DNA of 64,000 bases from Pseudomonas sp. PH1b (GTDB lineage: Bacteria > Pseudomonadota > Gammaproteobacteria > Pseudomonadales > Pseudomonadaceae). The stretch lies in assembly GCF_000633395.1 (NCBI RefSeq), contig NZ_AYMU01000007.1:62001-126000 (forward strand), written 5' to 3'. The notes beneath the pieces were generated by a model. It had not been told where the DNA came from. It did not search any database and saw only the letters and a program-made list of their open reading frames with translations. Each line of letters starts with the position of its first letter. Position 1 is the stretch's first letter. Positions 9,554 to 19,427 of the stretch are shown here, piece by piece. Position numbers and translations under genes: made by a program.

Positions 9554-9636
9554 GTAGGAGCTGGCTTGCCAGCGAAGGCATCAGCGAGAGCAACGCCAGG
9601 CTCACGGGCCTGTTCGCTGGCAAGCCGGCCCCTACC
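9554..9636. repeat. Pseudomonas REP pair (inverted, REPIN-like)
   Basis: Two inverted REP units: GTAGGAGCTGGCTTGCCAGC on the left and GCTGGCAAGCCGGCCCCTAC on the right, separated by about 40 bases. The GGCTTGCC core and the GTAGGAGC tail are characteristic of fluorescens-group Pseudomonas REPs spread by RAYT transposases. It sits between two convergent genes and may also act as a stem-loop at their 3' ends. Confidence 0.88.
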
Positions 9637-9638
9637 GA

Positions 9639-10511
9639 TCAGTGGCGGGAGAGGGGCAATTCGATGCGCTCGCTTTCTCCCGGCACCTGCGGCCAGTCTC
9701 CGGCCGCCCAGCGTTGTCGAGCCTGGTCGATCAGCGCCGGATCGCTGGCGACGAAGTTCCAGTTGATCCGCCGTGGCCCGTCCAGGGGCGCACCGCCGAT
9801 CAGCACCGCGTGGCAGTCGCTCTCGGCGAACAGCGTGGCGTTTTCCCCCTCCGGCAATACCACCAGCGAGTGCGCGGGCAATGGCTCGCCGTCCAGTTGT
9901 GCCTCGCCGTCCAATACATACAGCGCACGCTGTTGATGCTCGGTGGGAATCAGCAGGCTGGTGGCGGTCTGCAGCCGCAGCTCGGCATAAAGGGTAGGGG
10001 AGAGCACCGGCACTGGCGACTCGAGGCAAAAGCCGCTGCCGGCGATCATGCGGATGCTCACCCCCAGGTTGTCGCTCACCGGCAGGCAGCTGGCCGGATG
10101 ATGGCTGTAATGCCCCGGGCCTTGCTCCTGCTCTTTGGGCGAGGCCAGCCAGACCTGCAGGCCGTGCATGGCAAACCCCTGGGCCAGCAAGGGCGCTGGC
10201 GTGCGCTCGACGTGGGCGATGGCGCTGCCGGCGGTCATCCAGCTGACATCCCCGGCTTGCACGATCTGGTCCGATCCCAGGCTGTCCTTGTGCTGGATCT
10301 GCCCTTCGAACAGGTAGGTGAGGGTGGACAGGCCGATATGCGGATGCTGGCGGATATTCATGCCTTTGCCGGCCGGGTAGGCGGTTGCCAGCATATGGTC
10401 GAAGAATACGAAGGGGCCGACACTGCGGCACTGTGCCGAAGGCAATGGGCGGAGGATGGGCTGGCCTTCGACGTCCTCGGGGCGGGGACGGATCACGAGG
10501 GGTGAGTGCAT
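9639..10511 (-). CDS. Pirin family protein
   Basis: Bicupin pirin protein of 290 residues. The N-terminal cupin has the metal-ligand region FVFFDHML followed by HPHIGLSTLTYLFEGQIQHKDS and the Glu/His in GSAIAHVER; the C-terminal cupin is more degenerate. Bacterial pirins bind iron or nickel and some have quercetinase activity or alter dehydrogenase function; which applies here is unknown. The gene lies upstream on the minus strand of the REP pair. An unrelated OsmC gene follows on the right in the same orientation. Confidence 0.88.
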   Translation of the reverse strand: MHSPLVIRPRPEDVEGQPILRPLPSAQCRSVGPFVFFDHMLATAYPAGKGMNIRQHPHIGLSTLTYLFEGQIQHKDSLGSDQIVQAGDVSWMTAGSAIAHVERTPAPLLAQGFAMHGLQVWLASPKEQEQGPGHYSHHPASCLPVSDNLGVSIRMIAGSGFCLESPVPVLSPTLYAELRLQTATSLLIPTEHQQRALYVLDGEAQLDGEPLPAHSLVVLPEGENATLFAESDCHAVLIGGAPLDGPRRINWNFVASDPALIDQARQRWAAGDWPQVPGESERIELPLSRH

Positions 10512-10574
10512 GGCGGACTCCAGGCTGATCGAGTTATGCCCTGGAGCATAACCCGATCCGCCCGGCCCTTGCCG

Positions 10575-10991
10575 CTATTGGCTGAAGGCGCCTTCGGAGA
10601 GGTGGGTCTCGATGCTGACTTCGCTGGTGGTCATCAGTTTGTGGATCGGGCAGCGGTCGGCCACACGGTGCAGTTCATCGCGCTGGGCATCGGTGAGCAC
10701 CCCCTTGAGGGTCAGCTTGACGTGCAGGGCGTACTTGCCTTTCTGCTCCTCGCTGTTGTCGTGCTTGAGCTCCACCGTGACCCCAGTGAGGGGGATGTTC
10801 TTCTTCTGCGCATACAGCTTCAGGGTCAGGGCCTTGCAGGCGCCCAGGGCGGCGTCGAAGTAGTCGTGAGGTTCGGGCGCGGTGCCTTCGCCGCCGGCGG
10901 ACTTGGGCAGGTCGGTGAACAACTGATGGTCATCGACCTGGATGCTGTGGCGGAAACCTTCGCTGGATTCGGTGTTGACGGTAATGGTCAT
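10575..10991 (-). CDS. OsmC family peroxiredoxin-like protein
   Basis: OsmC/Ohr-type protein of 138 residues. The two redox cysteines are in LGACKAL (Cys52) and ADRCPIHKLM (Cys114), the usual spacing for thiol-dependent hydroperoxide reduction. It belongs to the YhfA/OsmC branch rather than Ohr by its short N-terminus. It lies 63 bases upstream of the pirin gene on the same strand, so an operon OsmC-pirin is possible and would fit a redox-protection role; that link is inference. Confidence 0.88.
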   Translation of the reverse strand: MTITVNTESSEGFRHSIQVDDHQLFTDLPKSAGGEGTAPEPHDYFDAALGACKALTLKLYAQKKNIPLTGVTVELKHDNSEEQKGKYALHVKLTLKGVLTDAQRDELHRVADRCPIHKLMTTSEVSIETHLSEGAFSQ

Positions 10992-11137
10992 GGCAAACCT
11001 CGGGCAGTGATGAGAAACGGATCAGGCTGTAAAGGTGCTGAAGTTATAGAGCATCCTGGGGCGCCGGCGTTCCCCTTTTTCTGAACCTGCGACTCGGCGC
11101 CGCGGTCTATCGAGCTTCGATCCCTGGAGGCGAGCCA

Positions 11138-12160
11138 GTGCACTGGAGTCATTTATACGGGGCGTCTGCATGGGCGTTGCTGATGCTGTTGCCGGTCGCT
11201 GCGGCCCAGGCACGGGACTACCTGTACAGCGATGCGCACCTGCATTACGTGGATTTCTTCCAGGAAACCGCAGGCATGCAGGCCTTGCTCAAGGCGATGG
11301 CCGACAACCGCATTGAACGGGTGATGATCTCGGGCATTCCGGTGGCCAAGAAATGGCATGAGGACGAACCCAAGCGCCCACGGTATTACGCCGGTGATGA
11401 TGCGCGGGCCTATTGGTACAGCGCCACCGACGTGCTGGTGGCTGCCGCGGTGAAGGCCTTGCCCGCCGAGCAGCGTCGGCGCTTCCATCCCTTTCTCAGT
11501 GGCTTCAATCCCAATGACAAGAACTCCGACGCGCATATCCAGCGCATGCTCGACCTCGACCCGGGGCTGTGGCAGGGCATCGGCGAGGTGTTCACCCGCC
11601 ATGACGACCTCACCGCGCTGACCGCCGGGGATACGCCCCGGGCCAACAACGAGGCCATGACCAGGGTCTATCACCTGGCGGCGGAAAATGACCTGCCGGT
11701 GTTGCTGCATTCCAACATCACCTCCAAGCGTGAACCCAATCCGCTGTACCTGGCGGAAATCGAGGAGCCGCTGCGTAACCATCCCCACACGCGCTTCATC
11801 TGGGCCCATGCCGGTACCAGTGCCGAGATCCATCGTCACCAGGCGCATCTGGAGTTTCTCCTGCCGACCCTGACTCGCTTGCTGGAGAGCTATCCCAATC
11901 TGTCCATCGACCTGTCCTGGAGCCTGCTCACGCCTTATTTGCTGGATGATCAGGGCCAACCACGCCAAGCGTGGCTGAAGCTGGTGGAGCGCTTCCCTGA
12001 GCGTTTCATGCTGGGTTCGGATGTGGTCGGTCGTTTCGACAAGCTGGGGGAGGAGTTACACAGCTTTGACGTCTTCCTCGACGCCTTGCCCGAGGACGTG
12101 GCGCGCAAGGTGGCCCACGACAACTTTCTCGCCATCCTCCCCGCCCGCGTGCGCCGCTAG
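11138..12160 (+). CDS. Exported amidohydrolase (TIM-barrel metal hydrolase)
   Basis: Amidohydrolase-2-like protein of 340 residues with a signal peptide (hydrophobic 9-24, AQA cleavage site). Metal ligands are visible: DAHLHYVDF gives His34 and His36, then LLHSNI, WAHAGTS and LGSDVV supply the later histidines and the aspartate. The GTG start is preceded by GGAGG with seven-base spacing. Export to the periplasm is unusual for this family and the substrate is unknown. It stands alone between divergent and downstream genes. Confidence 0.82.
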   Translation: MHWSHLYGASAWALLMLLPVAAAQARDYLYSDAHLHYVDFFQETAGMQALLKAMADNRIERVMISGIPVAKKWHEDEPKRPRYYAGDDARAYWYSATDVLVAAAVKALPAEQRRRFHPFLSGFNPNDKNSDAHIQRMLDLDPGLWQGIGEVFTRHDDLTALTAGDTPRANNEAMTRVYHLAAENDLPVLLHSNITSKREPNPLYLAEIEEPLRNHPHTRFIWAHAGTSAEIHRHQAHLEFLLPTLTRLLESYPNLSIDLSWSLLTPYLLDDQGQPRQAWLKLVERFPERFMLGSDVVGRFDKLGEELHSFDVFLDALPEDVARKVAHDNFLAILPARVRR

Positions 12161-12257
12161 GTCCAGGCGCACGTCCAGGGCTTTCGCGGCTCCAGACTGT
12201 CATCAGCCTGTCACGCCTGCTTCATAAGCTCGCGCCATCTCAATCAAGGAGCGCGAT

Positions 12258-12722
12258 ATGCACCTCACTCGTTTAGGCGCGCTGGCGGCGCTGATGATCT
12301 TCAGTGGCCTGGCCAGTGCCGAAGTCCGTGTTGAAGGCCCTGTTGAATATGGCGTGTTCGAAGGGCCCAAGGCCGAGTTGCAATCGGGGGAGCGGGTGTT
12401 GCGGCGCAGCAACGAGACGATCCAGAAAACTGCCGTGGTTCCGGCCCGGCTCGGCACCAAGTTCGGCATGCGCTACCAGTTGCTGGGCAAGGTCGCCGAG
12501 GACCAGCCGCTGACCCTGCTTTACCTGACCCCGGGCATCCGTACCCCGGACGGGGTGCGTCATGACAAGTTCGAAGTCACCCAGAAGCTGGTGCCCAATG
12601 CGCCCCAGGATGTGATGGCTTACGAGTTCACCGAAAGCCATGAAGTGGTGCCTGGCGAATGGCACTTCATGGTCTTCCAGGGTGACCGTTTGTTGGTAGA
12701 ACAGCGATTTTCTGTGCGCTGA
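12258..12722 (+). CDS. DUF3859 domain protein, exported
   Basis: Predicted periplasmic protein of 154 residues with a signal peptide ending in ASA at about residue 21, followed by one DUF3859 beta-rich domain (VEYGVFEGP, TPGIRTPDG, ESHEVVPGEWHFMVF). AAGGAGCGCGAT gives a clear ribosome site. The family has no known function. It could be co-transcribed with the amidohydrolase 97 bases upstream, but no linker sequence supports that strongly. Confidence 0.82.
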   Translation: MHLTRLGALAALMIFSGLASAEVRVEGPVEYGVFEGPKAELQSGERVLRRSNETIQKTAVVPARLGTKFGMRYQLLGKVAEDQPLTLLYLTPGIRTPDGVRHDKFEVTQKLVPNAPQDVMAYEFTESHEVVPGEWHFMVFQGDRLLVEQRFSVR

Positions 12723-12861
12723 ATCGTTTTATGCCCTGGTATCGGAGTGCTAGGGCGTTTTGATATCACGTTTTTGTCTTACGCAATTTCCCGCTGGCCC
12801 GATACCGTCTAAGAGCACCTTGCTGCAAGGTCTTGCAGCGCTCTAGGAAGGAGCCAGAGGA

Positions 12862-14487
12862 ATGAGTCTTAGAAGTCTTAATATTGCGCCTCGTGCGAGC
12901 CTGGGTTTTGGCTTGCTGGCGCTGATGGTCTTTGCCCTCGGGGCATTCGCGCTGGTGCAGATGGGCAACATGCGCCAGCAATCCGACGAGGTTGAAAGCA
13001 ATTGGCTGCCCAGCGTCATGTCCGTCGGTGACATGAGCCAGGACCTGCTGCGCATTCGCGCCTTGACCTTGCGCCTGCTGATCAACCGCGATCCACAGGC
13101 GATCGCCCAGAACGAAAAAAAGATCAATGACATCAAGAGTGGCCTGGGCGTTGCCCAGGGGCGCTATGAGTCGCTGATCGTGCTGCCTCAGGAACGGGTC
13201 CTGTTCGATCGATTCAAGAGCCTTGAAAAACAGTACCTGGAGCGTCAGGCCCAGGTGATGGTGTTCTCCGCGCAGAATCAGCTGGAGGAGGCGGTCAAGG
13301 TGGTCAATGGCGAGATGAACCAGTTGGCCGATGAAATGGCCACGACCCTGCATGAGCTGATCGAGTTGAACAAGCAAAGTGCGACCCAGGCTACCGATCT
13401 GGCTCAGGCGGTGTTCAGCAAGTCGCGGGTGTGGGTGCTGGGGATGATCGCGGTGGCGGCGCTGGTGACCATTGGCCTGGCGCTGCTGTTGACCCGCAGT
13501 ATCGTCCTGCCGCTGGCGCAGTCGCTGAGTGTGGCTGAGGTGGTGGCTGGCGGCGACCTGACCGGCACCATCACGGTGAGTGGCAAGGACGAGCCGGCGC
13601 GCCTGCTGCAGGCGCTCAAGGCCATGCAGCACAACCTGCGGGAAACCATACGGCGCATCTCCGACTCTTCCAGCCAGCTGGCATCGGCTTCCGAAGAACT
13701 CAGTTGCGTCACCGAGGATGCAACCCGAGGCCTGCACCAGCAGAGCCTGGAGATCGAGCAGGCGGCCACGGCAGTCAACCAGATGACGGCGGCAGTGGAG
13801 GAGGTGGCAAGCAATGCGGTGGCCACCTCCGAGGCGTCCCGGGAGTCCGACCGCATTGCCCAGCACGGGCGCGAGCAGGTGCACCAGACGGTGCTGTCCA
13901 TCGAGTCGCTGGCGCAGGACGTGACGACCAATGCCAGCCAGGTGGAGGACCTGGCGCAGAAGGTCTACGGCATCAGCAAGGTGCTGGACGTGATTCGCGC
14001 CATTGCCGAGCAGACCAACCTGCTGGCGTTGAACGCCGCCATCGAGGCTGCGCGAGCCGGGGATGCCGGGCGCGGGTTTGCCGTGGTGGCGGATGAAGTG
14101 CGGGCCCTGGCTCATCGAACCCAGCAGTCGACCCAGGAAATCGAGCAGATGATCGGCGGAATCCAGCAGGGGACCGATCAGGCGGTCAGTTCCATGCAGC
14201 AGAGCAACAGCCGGGCCCACTCGACGCTGGAGGTGGCCAAGGCTGCCGGGCAGGCGTTGGAGGAGATCGCCACGGCCTTCACCCTGATCAACGAGCGCAA
14301 CATCGTGATTGCCAGTGCCTCGGAGCAGCAGGCGGCGGTGGCCCGGGAGGTCGATCGCAACCTGATGAACATCCGCGACCTGGCCCTGCAGACCTCGGCG
14401 GGAGCCAACCAGACCAGCGCCGCCAGTCAGGAGCTGTCACGGCTGGCGGTGGATTTGAACACCATGGTGGCGCGCTTCTCGGTCTGA
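12862..14487 (+). CDS. Methyl-accepting chemotaxis protein, four-helix-bundle sensor
   Basis: Chemoreceptor of 541 residues: transmembrane segment near 14-35, a periplasmic four-helix-bundle ligand domain of about 150 residues, a second transmembrane segment near 190-211, HAMP, then the cytoplasmic signalling domain. The hairpin tip [19 protein letters not shown] and [17 protein letters not shown] is invariant. It ends ARFSV, without a CheR-docking pentapeptide. Signals go through CheW to CheA; the ligand is unknown. AGGAAGGAGCC is the ribosome site. Its place next to fabB matches PA1608 in P. aeruginosa as I recall it. Confidence 0.95.
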   Translation: MSLRSLNIAPRASLGFGLLALMVFALGAFALVQMGNMRQQSDEVESNWLPSVMSVGDMSQDLLRIRALTLRLLINRDPQAIAQNEKKINDIKSGLGVAQGRYESLIVLPQERVLFDRFKSLEKQYLERQAQVMVFSAQNQLEEAVKVVNGEMNQLADEMATTLHELIELNKQSATQATDLAQAVFSKSRVWVLGMIAVAALVTIGLALLLTRSIVLPLAQSLSVAEVVAGGDLTGTITVSGKDEPARLLQALKAMQHNLRETIRRISDSSSQLASASEELSCVTEDATRGLHQQSLEIEQAATAVNQMTAAVEEVASNAVATSEASRESDRIAQHGREQVHQTVLSIESLAQDVTTNASQVEDLAQKVYGISKVLDVIRAIAEQTNLLALNAAIEAARAGDAGRGFAVVADEVRALAHRTQQSTQEIEQMIGGIQQGTDQAVSSMQQSNSRAHSTLEVAKAAGQALEEIATAFTLINERNIVIASASEQQAAVAREVDRNLMNIRDLALQTSAGANQTSAASQELSRLAVDLNTMVARFSV

Positions 14488-14555
14488 GCCCTGCCGGTTC
14501 CAGCGGGATACACGCGGTGCGCAGGAACCGTTCAGGTGGCGAACGGCAGGCAAAG

Positions 14556-14584
14556 AAAAGCCCCGAACCAGTCGGGGCTTTTCA
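14556..14584. terminator. Bidirectional terminator between the chemoreceptor and fabB
   Basis: The stem AAAAGCCCCGA/TCGGGGCTTTT with a five-base loop has A's on one side and T's on the other. It lies between the convergent chemoreceptor gene and fabB and can end both transcripts. Confidence 0.9.
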
Positions 14585-14603
14585 TTGCCGCAGGCAGCGG
14601 GGC

Positions 14604-15824
14604 TTACTTGCCCTGCCAGCGCTTCAGTACCAGGGTGGCGTTGGTGCCGCCGAAGCCGAAGCTGTTGCTCATCACGGTGTTGATGGTGGCGTCTTCGCGA
14701 GTCTTGGTCAGGATCGGCATGTCGGCCACTTCCGGATCCAGCTCGTCGATGTTGGCCGAACCGGCCATGAAGTTGCCTTCCATCATCAGCATGCAGTAGA
14801 TCGCTTCGTGAACGCCGGCGGCGCCCAGGGAGTGACCCGACAAGCTCTTGGTGGAGCTGATGGCCGGGGCCTTGTCGCCGAACAGTTCACGCACGCCTTT
14901 CATCTCCGCGACATCGCCGACCGGAGTCGAGGTGCCGTGGGTGTTCAGGTAGTCGATCGGTGCGTCGACGGTGGACATGGCCATCTGCATGCAGCGGATG
15001 GCACCTTCGCCGCTTGGCGCAACCATGTCGTAGCCATCGGAAGTGGCGCCGTAGCCGACGATTTCCGCGTAGATCTTGGCGCCACGGGCCAGAGCGTGCT
15101 CCAGCTCCTCGACCACCACCATGCCGCTGCCGCCGGCGATGACGAAACCGTCACGCTTGGCGTCGTAGGCGCGGGAGGCCTTTTCCGGGGTTTCGTTGTA
15201 CTGGGTGGACAGGGCACCCATGGCGTCGAACAGGAACGACTGGGACCAATGTTCTTCTTCACCGCCACCGGCGAAGACGATGTCCTGCTTGCCCATCTGG
15301 ATCTGTTCCATGGCGGTGCCGATGCAGTGTGCACTGGTGGCGCAGGCAGACGCGATGGAGTAGTTCAGGCCCTTGATCTTGAACGGCGTGGCCAGGCAGG
15401 CGGATACCGTGCTGCTCATGGTCCGCGTGACGCGGTACGGGCCAACGCGCTTGACGCCTTTCTCGCGCAGGATGTCCAGCGCTTCCATCTGGTTCAGGGT
15501 CGAGGCACCACCGGAACCGGCGATCAGGCCGGTACGCGGGTTGGACACCTGCTCTTCGCTCAGGCCGGAATCGGCGATGGCGTCTTTCATGGCCAGGTAG
15601 GCGTAAGCCGCTGCGTGGCCGACGAAACGATAGATCTTGCGGTCGATCAGTTCTTCGAGGTTCAGGTCAATGGAGCCGGAAACCTGGCTACGCAGACCCA
15701 TTTCGGCATATTCCGGGTTGAAACGGATGCCAGGGCGACTTGCACGCAGGTTAGCGGAGACGGTCTCTTTGTCATTGCCCAGGCACGAAACGATGCCAAG
15801 ACCAGTGATAACGACGCGGCGCAT
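14604..15824 (-). CDS. fabB: 3-oxoacyl-ACP synthase I
   Basis: KAS I condensing enzyme of 406 residues, which elongates cis-3-decenoyl-ACP made by FabA and so commits carbon to unsaturated fatty acids. The Cys161 nucleophile is in [11 protein letters not shown], and the two active-site histidines are in [11 protein letters not shown] and [12 protein letters not shown]. It follows fabA by 11 bases, giving the standard fabAB operon. Expression is probably set by the operator upstream of fabA. Identity is certain. Confidence 0.98.
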   Translation of the reverse strand: MRRVVITGLGIVSCLGNDKETVSANLRASRPGIRFNPEYAEMGLRSQVSGSIDLNLEELIDRKIYRFVGHAAAYAYLAMKDAIADSGLSEEQVSNPRTGLIAGSGGASTLNQMEALDILREKGVKRVGPYRVTRTMSSTVSACLATPFKIKGLNYSIASACATSAHCIGTAMEQIQMGKQDIVFAGGGEEEHWSQSFLFDAMGALSTQYNETPEKASRAYDAKRDGFVIAGGSGMVVVEELEHALARGAKIYAEIVGYGATSDGYDMVAPSGEGAIRCMQMAMSTVDAPIDYLNTHGTSTPVGDVAEMKGVRELFGDKAPAISSTKSLSGHSLGAAGVHEAIYCMLMMEGNFMAGSANIDELDPEVADMPILTKTREDATINTVMSNSFGFGGTNATLVLKRWQGK

Positions 15825-15835
15825 GCGGATAACCC

Positions 15836-16351
15836 TTAGAAGTTGTCAGTTGAGGTGAATACGCCGACCCGAAGGCCTTCGGCGGTGTAGATTTCGCGGC
15901 CGTCAACGCTGACCGAACCATCGGCGATGGCCATGTTCAGCTTGCCCTTGAGCACGCGCTTGATGTGAATGTTATAGGTGACTTTTTTCGCGGTCGGCAG
16001 TACCTGGCCGAAGAATTTCACTTCCCCTGAGCCCAGGGCGCGGCCGCGGCCCGGCAGACCCTGCCAGCCGAGGAAAAAACCGACCAGCTGCCACATGGCA
16101 TCCAGGCCCAGGCAGCCCGGCATCACCGGATCGCCTTCGAAGTGGCAAGCGAAGAACCACAGGTCTGGAGTGATGTCCAGCTCAGCGACCAACTCACCTT
16201 TACCGTACTTGCCACCCTCTTCGCTGATATGGGTGATGCGATCCACCATCAGCATGTTGGGGGCGGGCAGTTGCGCGTTACCTGGGCCGAACAGCTCACC
16301 GCGACTGCAGCGCAGCAGGTCTTCCCGAGTAAAGGCGTTTTGTTTGGTCAT
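15836..16351 (-). CDS. fabA: 3-hydroxydecanoyl-ACP dehydratase/isomerase
   Basis: Bifunctional hotdog enzyme of 171 residues that dehydrates 3-hydroxydecanoyl-ACP and isomerises the trans-2 to the cis-3 double bond, the entry point of anaerobic unsaturated fatty acid synthesis. The catalytic pair is His70 and Asp84 in [29 protein letters not shown] precedes the ATG. It is the first gene of fabAB; a palindromic operator candidate lies 133 bases upstream. Confidence 0.98.
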   Translation of the reverse strand: MTKQNAFTREDLLRCSRGELFGPGNAQLPAPNMLMVDRITHISEEGGKYGKGELVAELDITPDLWFFACHFEGDPVMPGCLGLDAMWQLVGFFLGWQGLPGRGRALGSGEVKFFGQVLPTAKKVTYNIHIKRVLKGKLNMAIADGSVSVDGREIYTAEGLRVGVFTSTDNF

Positions 16352-16483
16352 GCGAGCTCCTCAATAGTCCCGTGCGGCAGGGTTGGGCAAATCTTCCCGG
16401 CCGATCGAAGCGTTCATGCCTCGAGCCGGCAGCCTACTCATAGACTATTGCGTTGTAGTGAAAGTCACAGCGCAAAGGGCATG

Positions 16484-16501
16484 AATGTACACTTGTGCAC
16501 T
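16484..16501 (-). promoter_or_regulatory. DesT/FabR-like operator upstream of fabA
   Basis: AATGTACACTTGTGCACT is an 8-2-8 imperfect palindrome (six of eight positions pair). Its layout and the central ACA-NN-TGT match operators of the TetR-type unsaturated fatty acid regulators FabR (E. coli) and DesT (Pseudomonas), both known to control fabAB genes. The exact transcription start is not visible, so whether it overlaps the promoter is inferred. Confidence 0.6.
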
Positions 16502-16598
16502 GAAATTTTTTTTGAGGGCCTTTTCGGGCCCCGTCGGGTGCCTAAGACTGCCGCACTTTCGCCCCGCACGCCAGTCGAAGATGTTGGAAAATAGCCTG

Positions 16599-18500
16599 TT
16601 ACTGCACCCAACGTTGGAGAATTTGCTGCAGATCCGCGCGCTTGAACGGCTTGGCCAGGTAGTCGTTCATGCCCGCTGCCAGGCAGGCCTCACGGTCGCC
16701 CTGCAAGGCGTTGGCGGTCAGCGCGATGATCGGCAAATCGGCGCAACCGGGCAGTTGGCGGATCTGTCGGGTGGCTTCATAGCCGTCGACCAGCGGCAGT
16801 CGGCAATCCATCAGGATTGCCTCGAAAATCAGGCTTTCGGCACTGCGCACCGCTTGCGCACCGTCGGTGACGATGCTCACGGTGAAGCCCAGGCTGCGCA
16901 GCATGGCCTGGATCACCGTCTGGTTCACCGGGTTGTCCTCCACCAGCAGCACATTGCGGCCTTCGCCCTGGTGCACTGCGGTGCTGACTCGCGGGGCGAG
17001 CACCGGCAGGCTCTGCTGAAACAGCGCCAGGGGGATTTCCAGGGTGAACACCGAGCCTCGGCCTTCCTCGCTCTGGGCCCGCAGGGTGCCGCCCATGCGC
17101 TCGGCCAGGGTCCGGGCGATCGGCAAGCCCAGGCCGGTACCGCCGTAGCGCCGGGAAATCGAGCTGTCGGCCTGCTGGAAGGCATCGAACATCAGCTCCA
17201 GGCTGGCGGCGCTGATGCCGATTCCGCTGTCGCGCACAGCGCAGGTGAACCACAGCAGTTCGTGATCCAGGGCCTGCCACTGAGGTTCGATGGTGACGCT
17301 GCCCTGTTCGGTGAACTTCAGCGCGTTGCCGATCAGGTTGACCAGGATTTGCCTGATCCGCGTCGGATCGCCCTTGACCTGCAGCGATTCCATGCCCGGC
17401 GGCAGTCGCAGTTGCAGGTCCAGGCCCCGCTGCAGCGCACTGTGCTGGAAGGCTTGGGCGGAACTGCTGATCAGCTCGGCGAGGTTGAATGGAATGTGCT
17501 CCAGCTCCAGGGCCGAGCGCTCGATGCGCGAGAAGTCGAGGATGTCGTTGATCACCTTCAGCAGGTGTTCGGTGGATTCCGAGGCCAGCGCCGCGTACTC
17601 GCTCTGCTCCTGAGTCATCTCGGTGGTTTCCAGCAGTTGCAGCATGCCCAGAACGCCGTTCATCGGCGTGCGCAGCTCGTGGCTCATCATCGCCAGGAAA
17701 TCCGACTTGGCCTTGTTCGCCCGCTCGGCTTCCTCCCGAGTCTGGATCAGTTGGGACATGGCTTGCTGCTGTTCGCGGCTGGCCAGCTCCAGGCCGGCGG
17801 CGAGGTTGTTGATGTGCCGTGCCAGATTGCCCAGCTCGCCGTCGTCGACGATCGGCAGCGGGGTTTTGAAGTCACCTTCCTGGATCGCCTTGACCGCGTG
17901 GCCCATGGCACTGATGGGCTTGGCCAGGCCGGCCGCCAGGCGCCGGGCCAGGAGGTAGGTGAAGAGCAGGGCGAACAGGGCGAGGATCCCGGCCTTGAGG
18001 AGGATTTCCTGCTGGCGCTGGTTGAAGGCGTCGTTGGACATGCCGACGATGACCCGCCCCAGGTAGCCGTCGCCCTGGGTGTTGAAGGTGCTTGGGGCAT
18101 TCTGCAGGAAGTCGTTGTGCACCTGGATCCGCTGCAGGCGCACCGGGGCCTGGAACACCTTGATCTGCTGTGCGTGCTGGCTGCGGGCGGAGGGTTGCTC
18201 GACGTACACCAAAATGTTGTTGGCACTGTCCTGGACCTCCAGGAAATGCACGTGGGGGGTCGCCAGGGTCGCTTGCAGGAGGCTTTCCAGGCCTTCGTTG
18301 TTGCCGGAAATCACCCCGTACTCGGTGGCGGGTGCCAGCTGGTTGGCGATCAACTGGCCGGTATGGTTCAGCTCTTGGCGCAGATCCTGGATCCGCACAA
18401 AGGTGAAGAAGCTGATCAGCAGCAGGGTCAGGAGCAGGGCCGGGCCCAGGCTGATGAGCTGAGTGCGGGTCTGGATGTCCCATCGGCGACGCACTGTCAT
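16599..18500 (-). CDS. Hybrid sensor histidine kinase with C-terminal receiver (PA1611-like)
   Basis: Membrane hybrid kinase of 633 residues. Transmembrane helices near 17-35 and 167-186 flank a periplasmic domain of about 130 residues whose [18 protein letters not shown] segment resembles the sensor of GacS/BarA. HAMP follows, then HisKA with His274 in MMSHELRTP, an HATPase domain ([24 protein letters not shown]) and a receiver with phospho-Asp565 in LMDCRLP. There is no HPt domain, so a separate phosphotransfer protein is needed. Position beside fabA matches PA1611, which I recall works through HptB and RetS. Its start overlaps the preceding binding-protein stop (ATGA). Confidence 0.92.
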   Translation of the reverse strand: MTVRRRWDIQTRTQLISLGPALLLTLLLISFFTFVRIQDLRQELNHTGQLIANQLAPATEYGVISGNNEGLESLLQATLATPHVHFLEVQDSANNILVYVEQPSARSQHAQQIKVFQAPVRLQRIQVHNDFLQNAPSTFNTQGDGYLGRVIVGMSNDAFNQRQQEILLKAGILALFALLFTYLLARRLAAGLAKPISAMGHAVKAIQEGDFKTPLPIVDDGELGNLARHINNLAAGLELASREQQQAMSQLIQTREEAERANKAKSDFLAMMSHELRTPMNGVLGMLQLLETTEMTQEQSEYAALASESTEHLLKVINDILDFSRIERSALELEHIPFNLAELISSSAQAFQHSALQRGLDLQLRLPPGMESLQVKGDPTRIRQILVNLIGNALKFTEQGSVTIEPQWQALDHELLWFTCAVRDSGIGISAASLELMFDAFQQADSSISRRYGGTGLGLPIARTLAERMGGTLRAQSEEGRGSVFTLEIPLALFQQSLPVLAPRVSTAVHQGEGRNVLLVEDNPVNQTVIQAMLRSLGFTVSIVTDGAQAVRSAESLIFEAILMDCRLPLVDGYEATRQIRQLPGCADLPIIALTANALQGDREACLAAGMNDYLAKPFKRADLQQILQRWVQ

Positions 18501-19426
18501 GGGCGTTTTTCTCCTTCACTCAACTGGCGCGCGACGGCCTCCGGGTCGACTTCCTCTATGCCCAGGGAACGTGCCACCTGTGGGTTGCTCAGTACTTTGA
18601 AGGACCCCGGGTACTGCGCGCGTGGCCAGCGTGCCGGTGGTTGGTCGAGCAGGCTGTCCAGGGTCTGCAGCCAGTCCTGCTGGTCGCTGTAGGTGCTGGC
18701 CAGGCTGCCGGCCCGGACGAAGCCGGCATTGGGCCCAATCAGCGCCAGCTGGCGGGCGTAGCTGCTCAGTAGCAGGTTCTTCACGGTTTTCGGGTTGTAC
18801 AGTTTCGGATCATCCAGGCCCAGTAGCACGTCGCAGCTGCGCAACAGGTTTTGCAGCGGTCGGCTGTCGCTGGTGCTGTCCCAGGGCTGGGCGACGATCT
18901 CCATGCCCAGGGAGTGTGCCGCCAGGCGCAGCTCCTGGAGCAGGAACCGGCTGTCGTCGCTGTACAGCACGCCCACCCGGCGTACCTGCGGCAGGATGTT
19001 GTGGATCAGCTGCAGCTGGCGAGCCAGGGGCGGGTCGCTCCAGAGCAGGCTGAGCCTGGGGTGGACGCTGCCCTGCAGGCGCTGCTGGGCCTGCAGGCGG
19101 CTGATGCGCAGGACCAGGGTCGCCGGTCCCTGGGGCTCTTGCAGGCGCCAGTCGAGACTTTGCGGATCCAGCAGGATCAGGCGGGTGCCGCCGGGCAACT
19201 GGCCCGGTGCCGGCAGTTGTGCCAGTGGCATGAAGCGCACCCGGTCGTGGGGGCGCCGGGTGGCCAGTTCCTGGGTGAAGGTGCGTACGTTGTCGTTGTC
19301 TTCGTTGGCCACCAGCAAGACCTCGGCCGCCCACGACGGCGTGCACAGCAGCAGGCTCAGCACGATCAGGCCGAGGCGCAGGAGGCAACGAATGCGCAGA
19401 GCCCTCCAGGGGCGGCATGGGCCCAT
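18497..19426 (-). CDS. Periplasmic ABC-type substrate-binding-like protein
   Basis: Exported protein of 309 residues: signal peptide with [16 protein letters not shown], then two lobes resembling the ABC_sub_bind (TrpX-like) family, including [18 protein letters not shown] near the middle and [21 protein letters not shown] toward the end. No ABC permease or ATPase gene is nearby, so it probably acts as a ligand sensor rather than a transport component. The start is the ATG in TGATATG, one base after the TonB receptor stop; its own stop overlaps the kinase start. This arrangement argues that it feeds ligand information to the kinase. Confidence 0.8.
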   Translation of the reverse strand: MGPCRPWRALRIRCLLRLGLIVLSLLLCTPSWAAEVLLVANEDNDNVRTFTQELATRRPHDRVRFMPLAQLPAPGQLPGGTRLILLDPQSLDWRLQEPQGPATLVLRISRLQAQQRLQGSVHPRLSLLWSDPPLARQLQLIHNILPQVRRVGVLYSDDSRFLLQELRLAAHSLGMEIVAQPWDSTSDSRPLQNLLRSCDVLLGLDDPKLYNPKTVKNLLLSSYARQLALIGPNAGFVRAGSLASTYSDQQDWLQTLDSLLDQPPARWPRAQYPGSFKVLSNPQVARSLGIEEVDPEAVARQLSEGEKRP

Positions 19427-19427
19427 A

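Noticed and set aside
12723..12861. FliA (sigma-28) promoter before the first chemoreceptor
   Set aside because: A GCCCGATA resembles the -10 box, but no matching -35 sequence is at the right distance.
16485..18692. 735-codon plus-strand frame opposite the hybrid kinase
   Set aside because: Shadow of the kinase gene; starts inside the fabA operator region.
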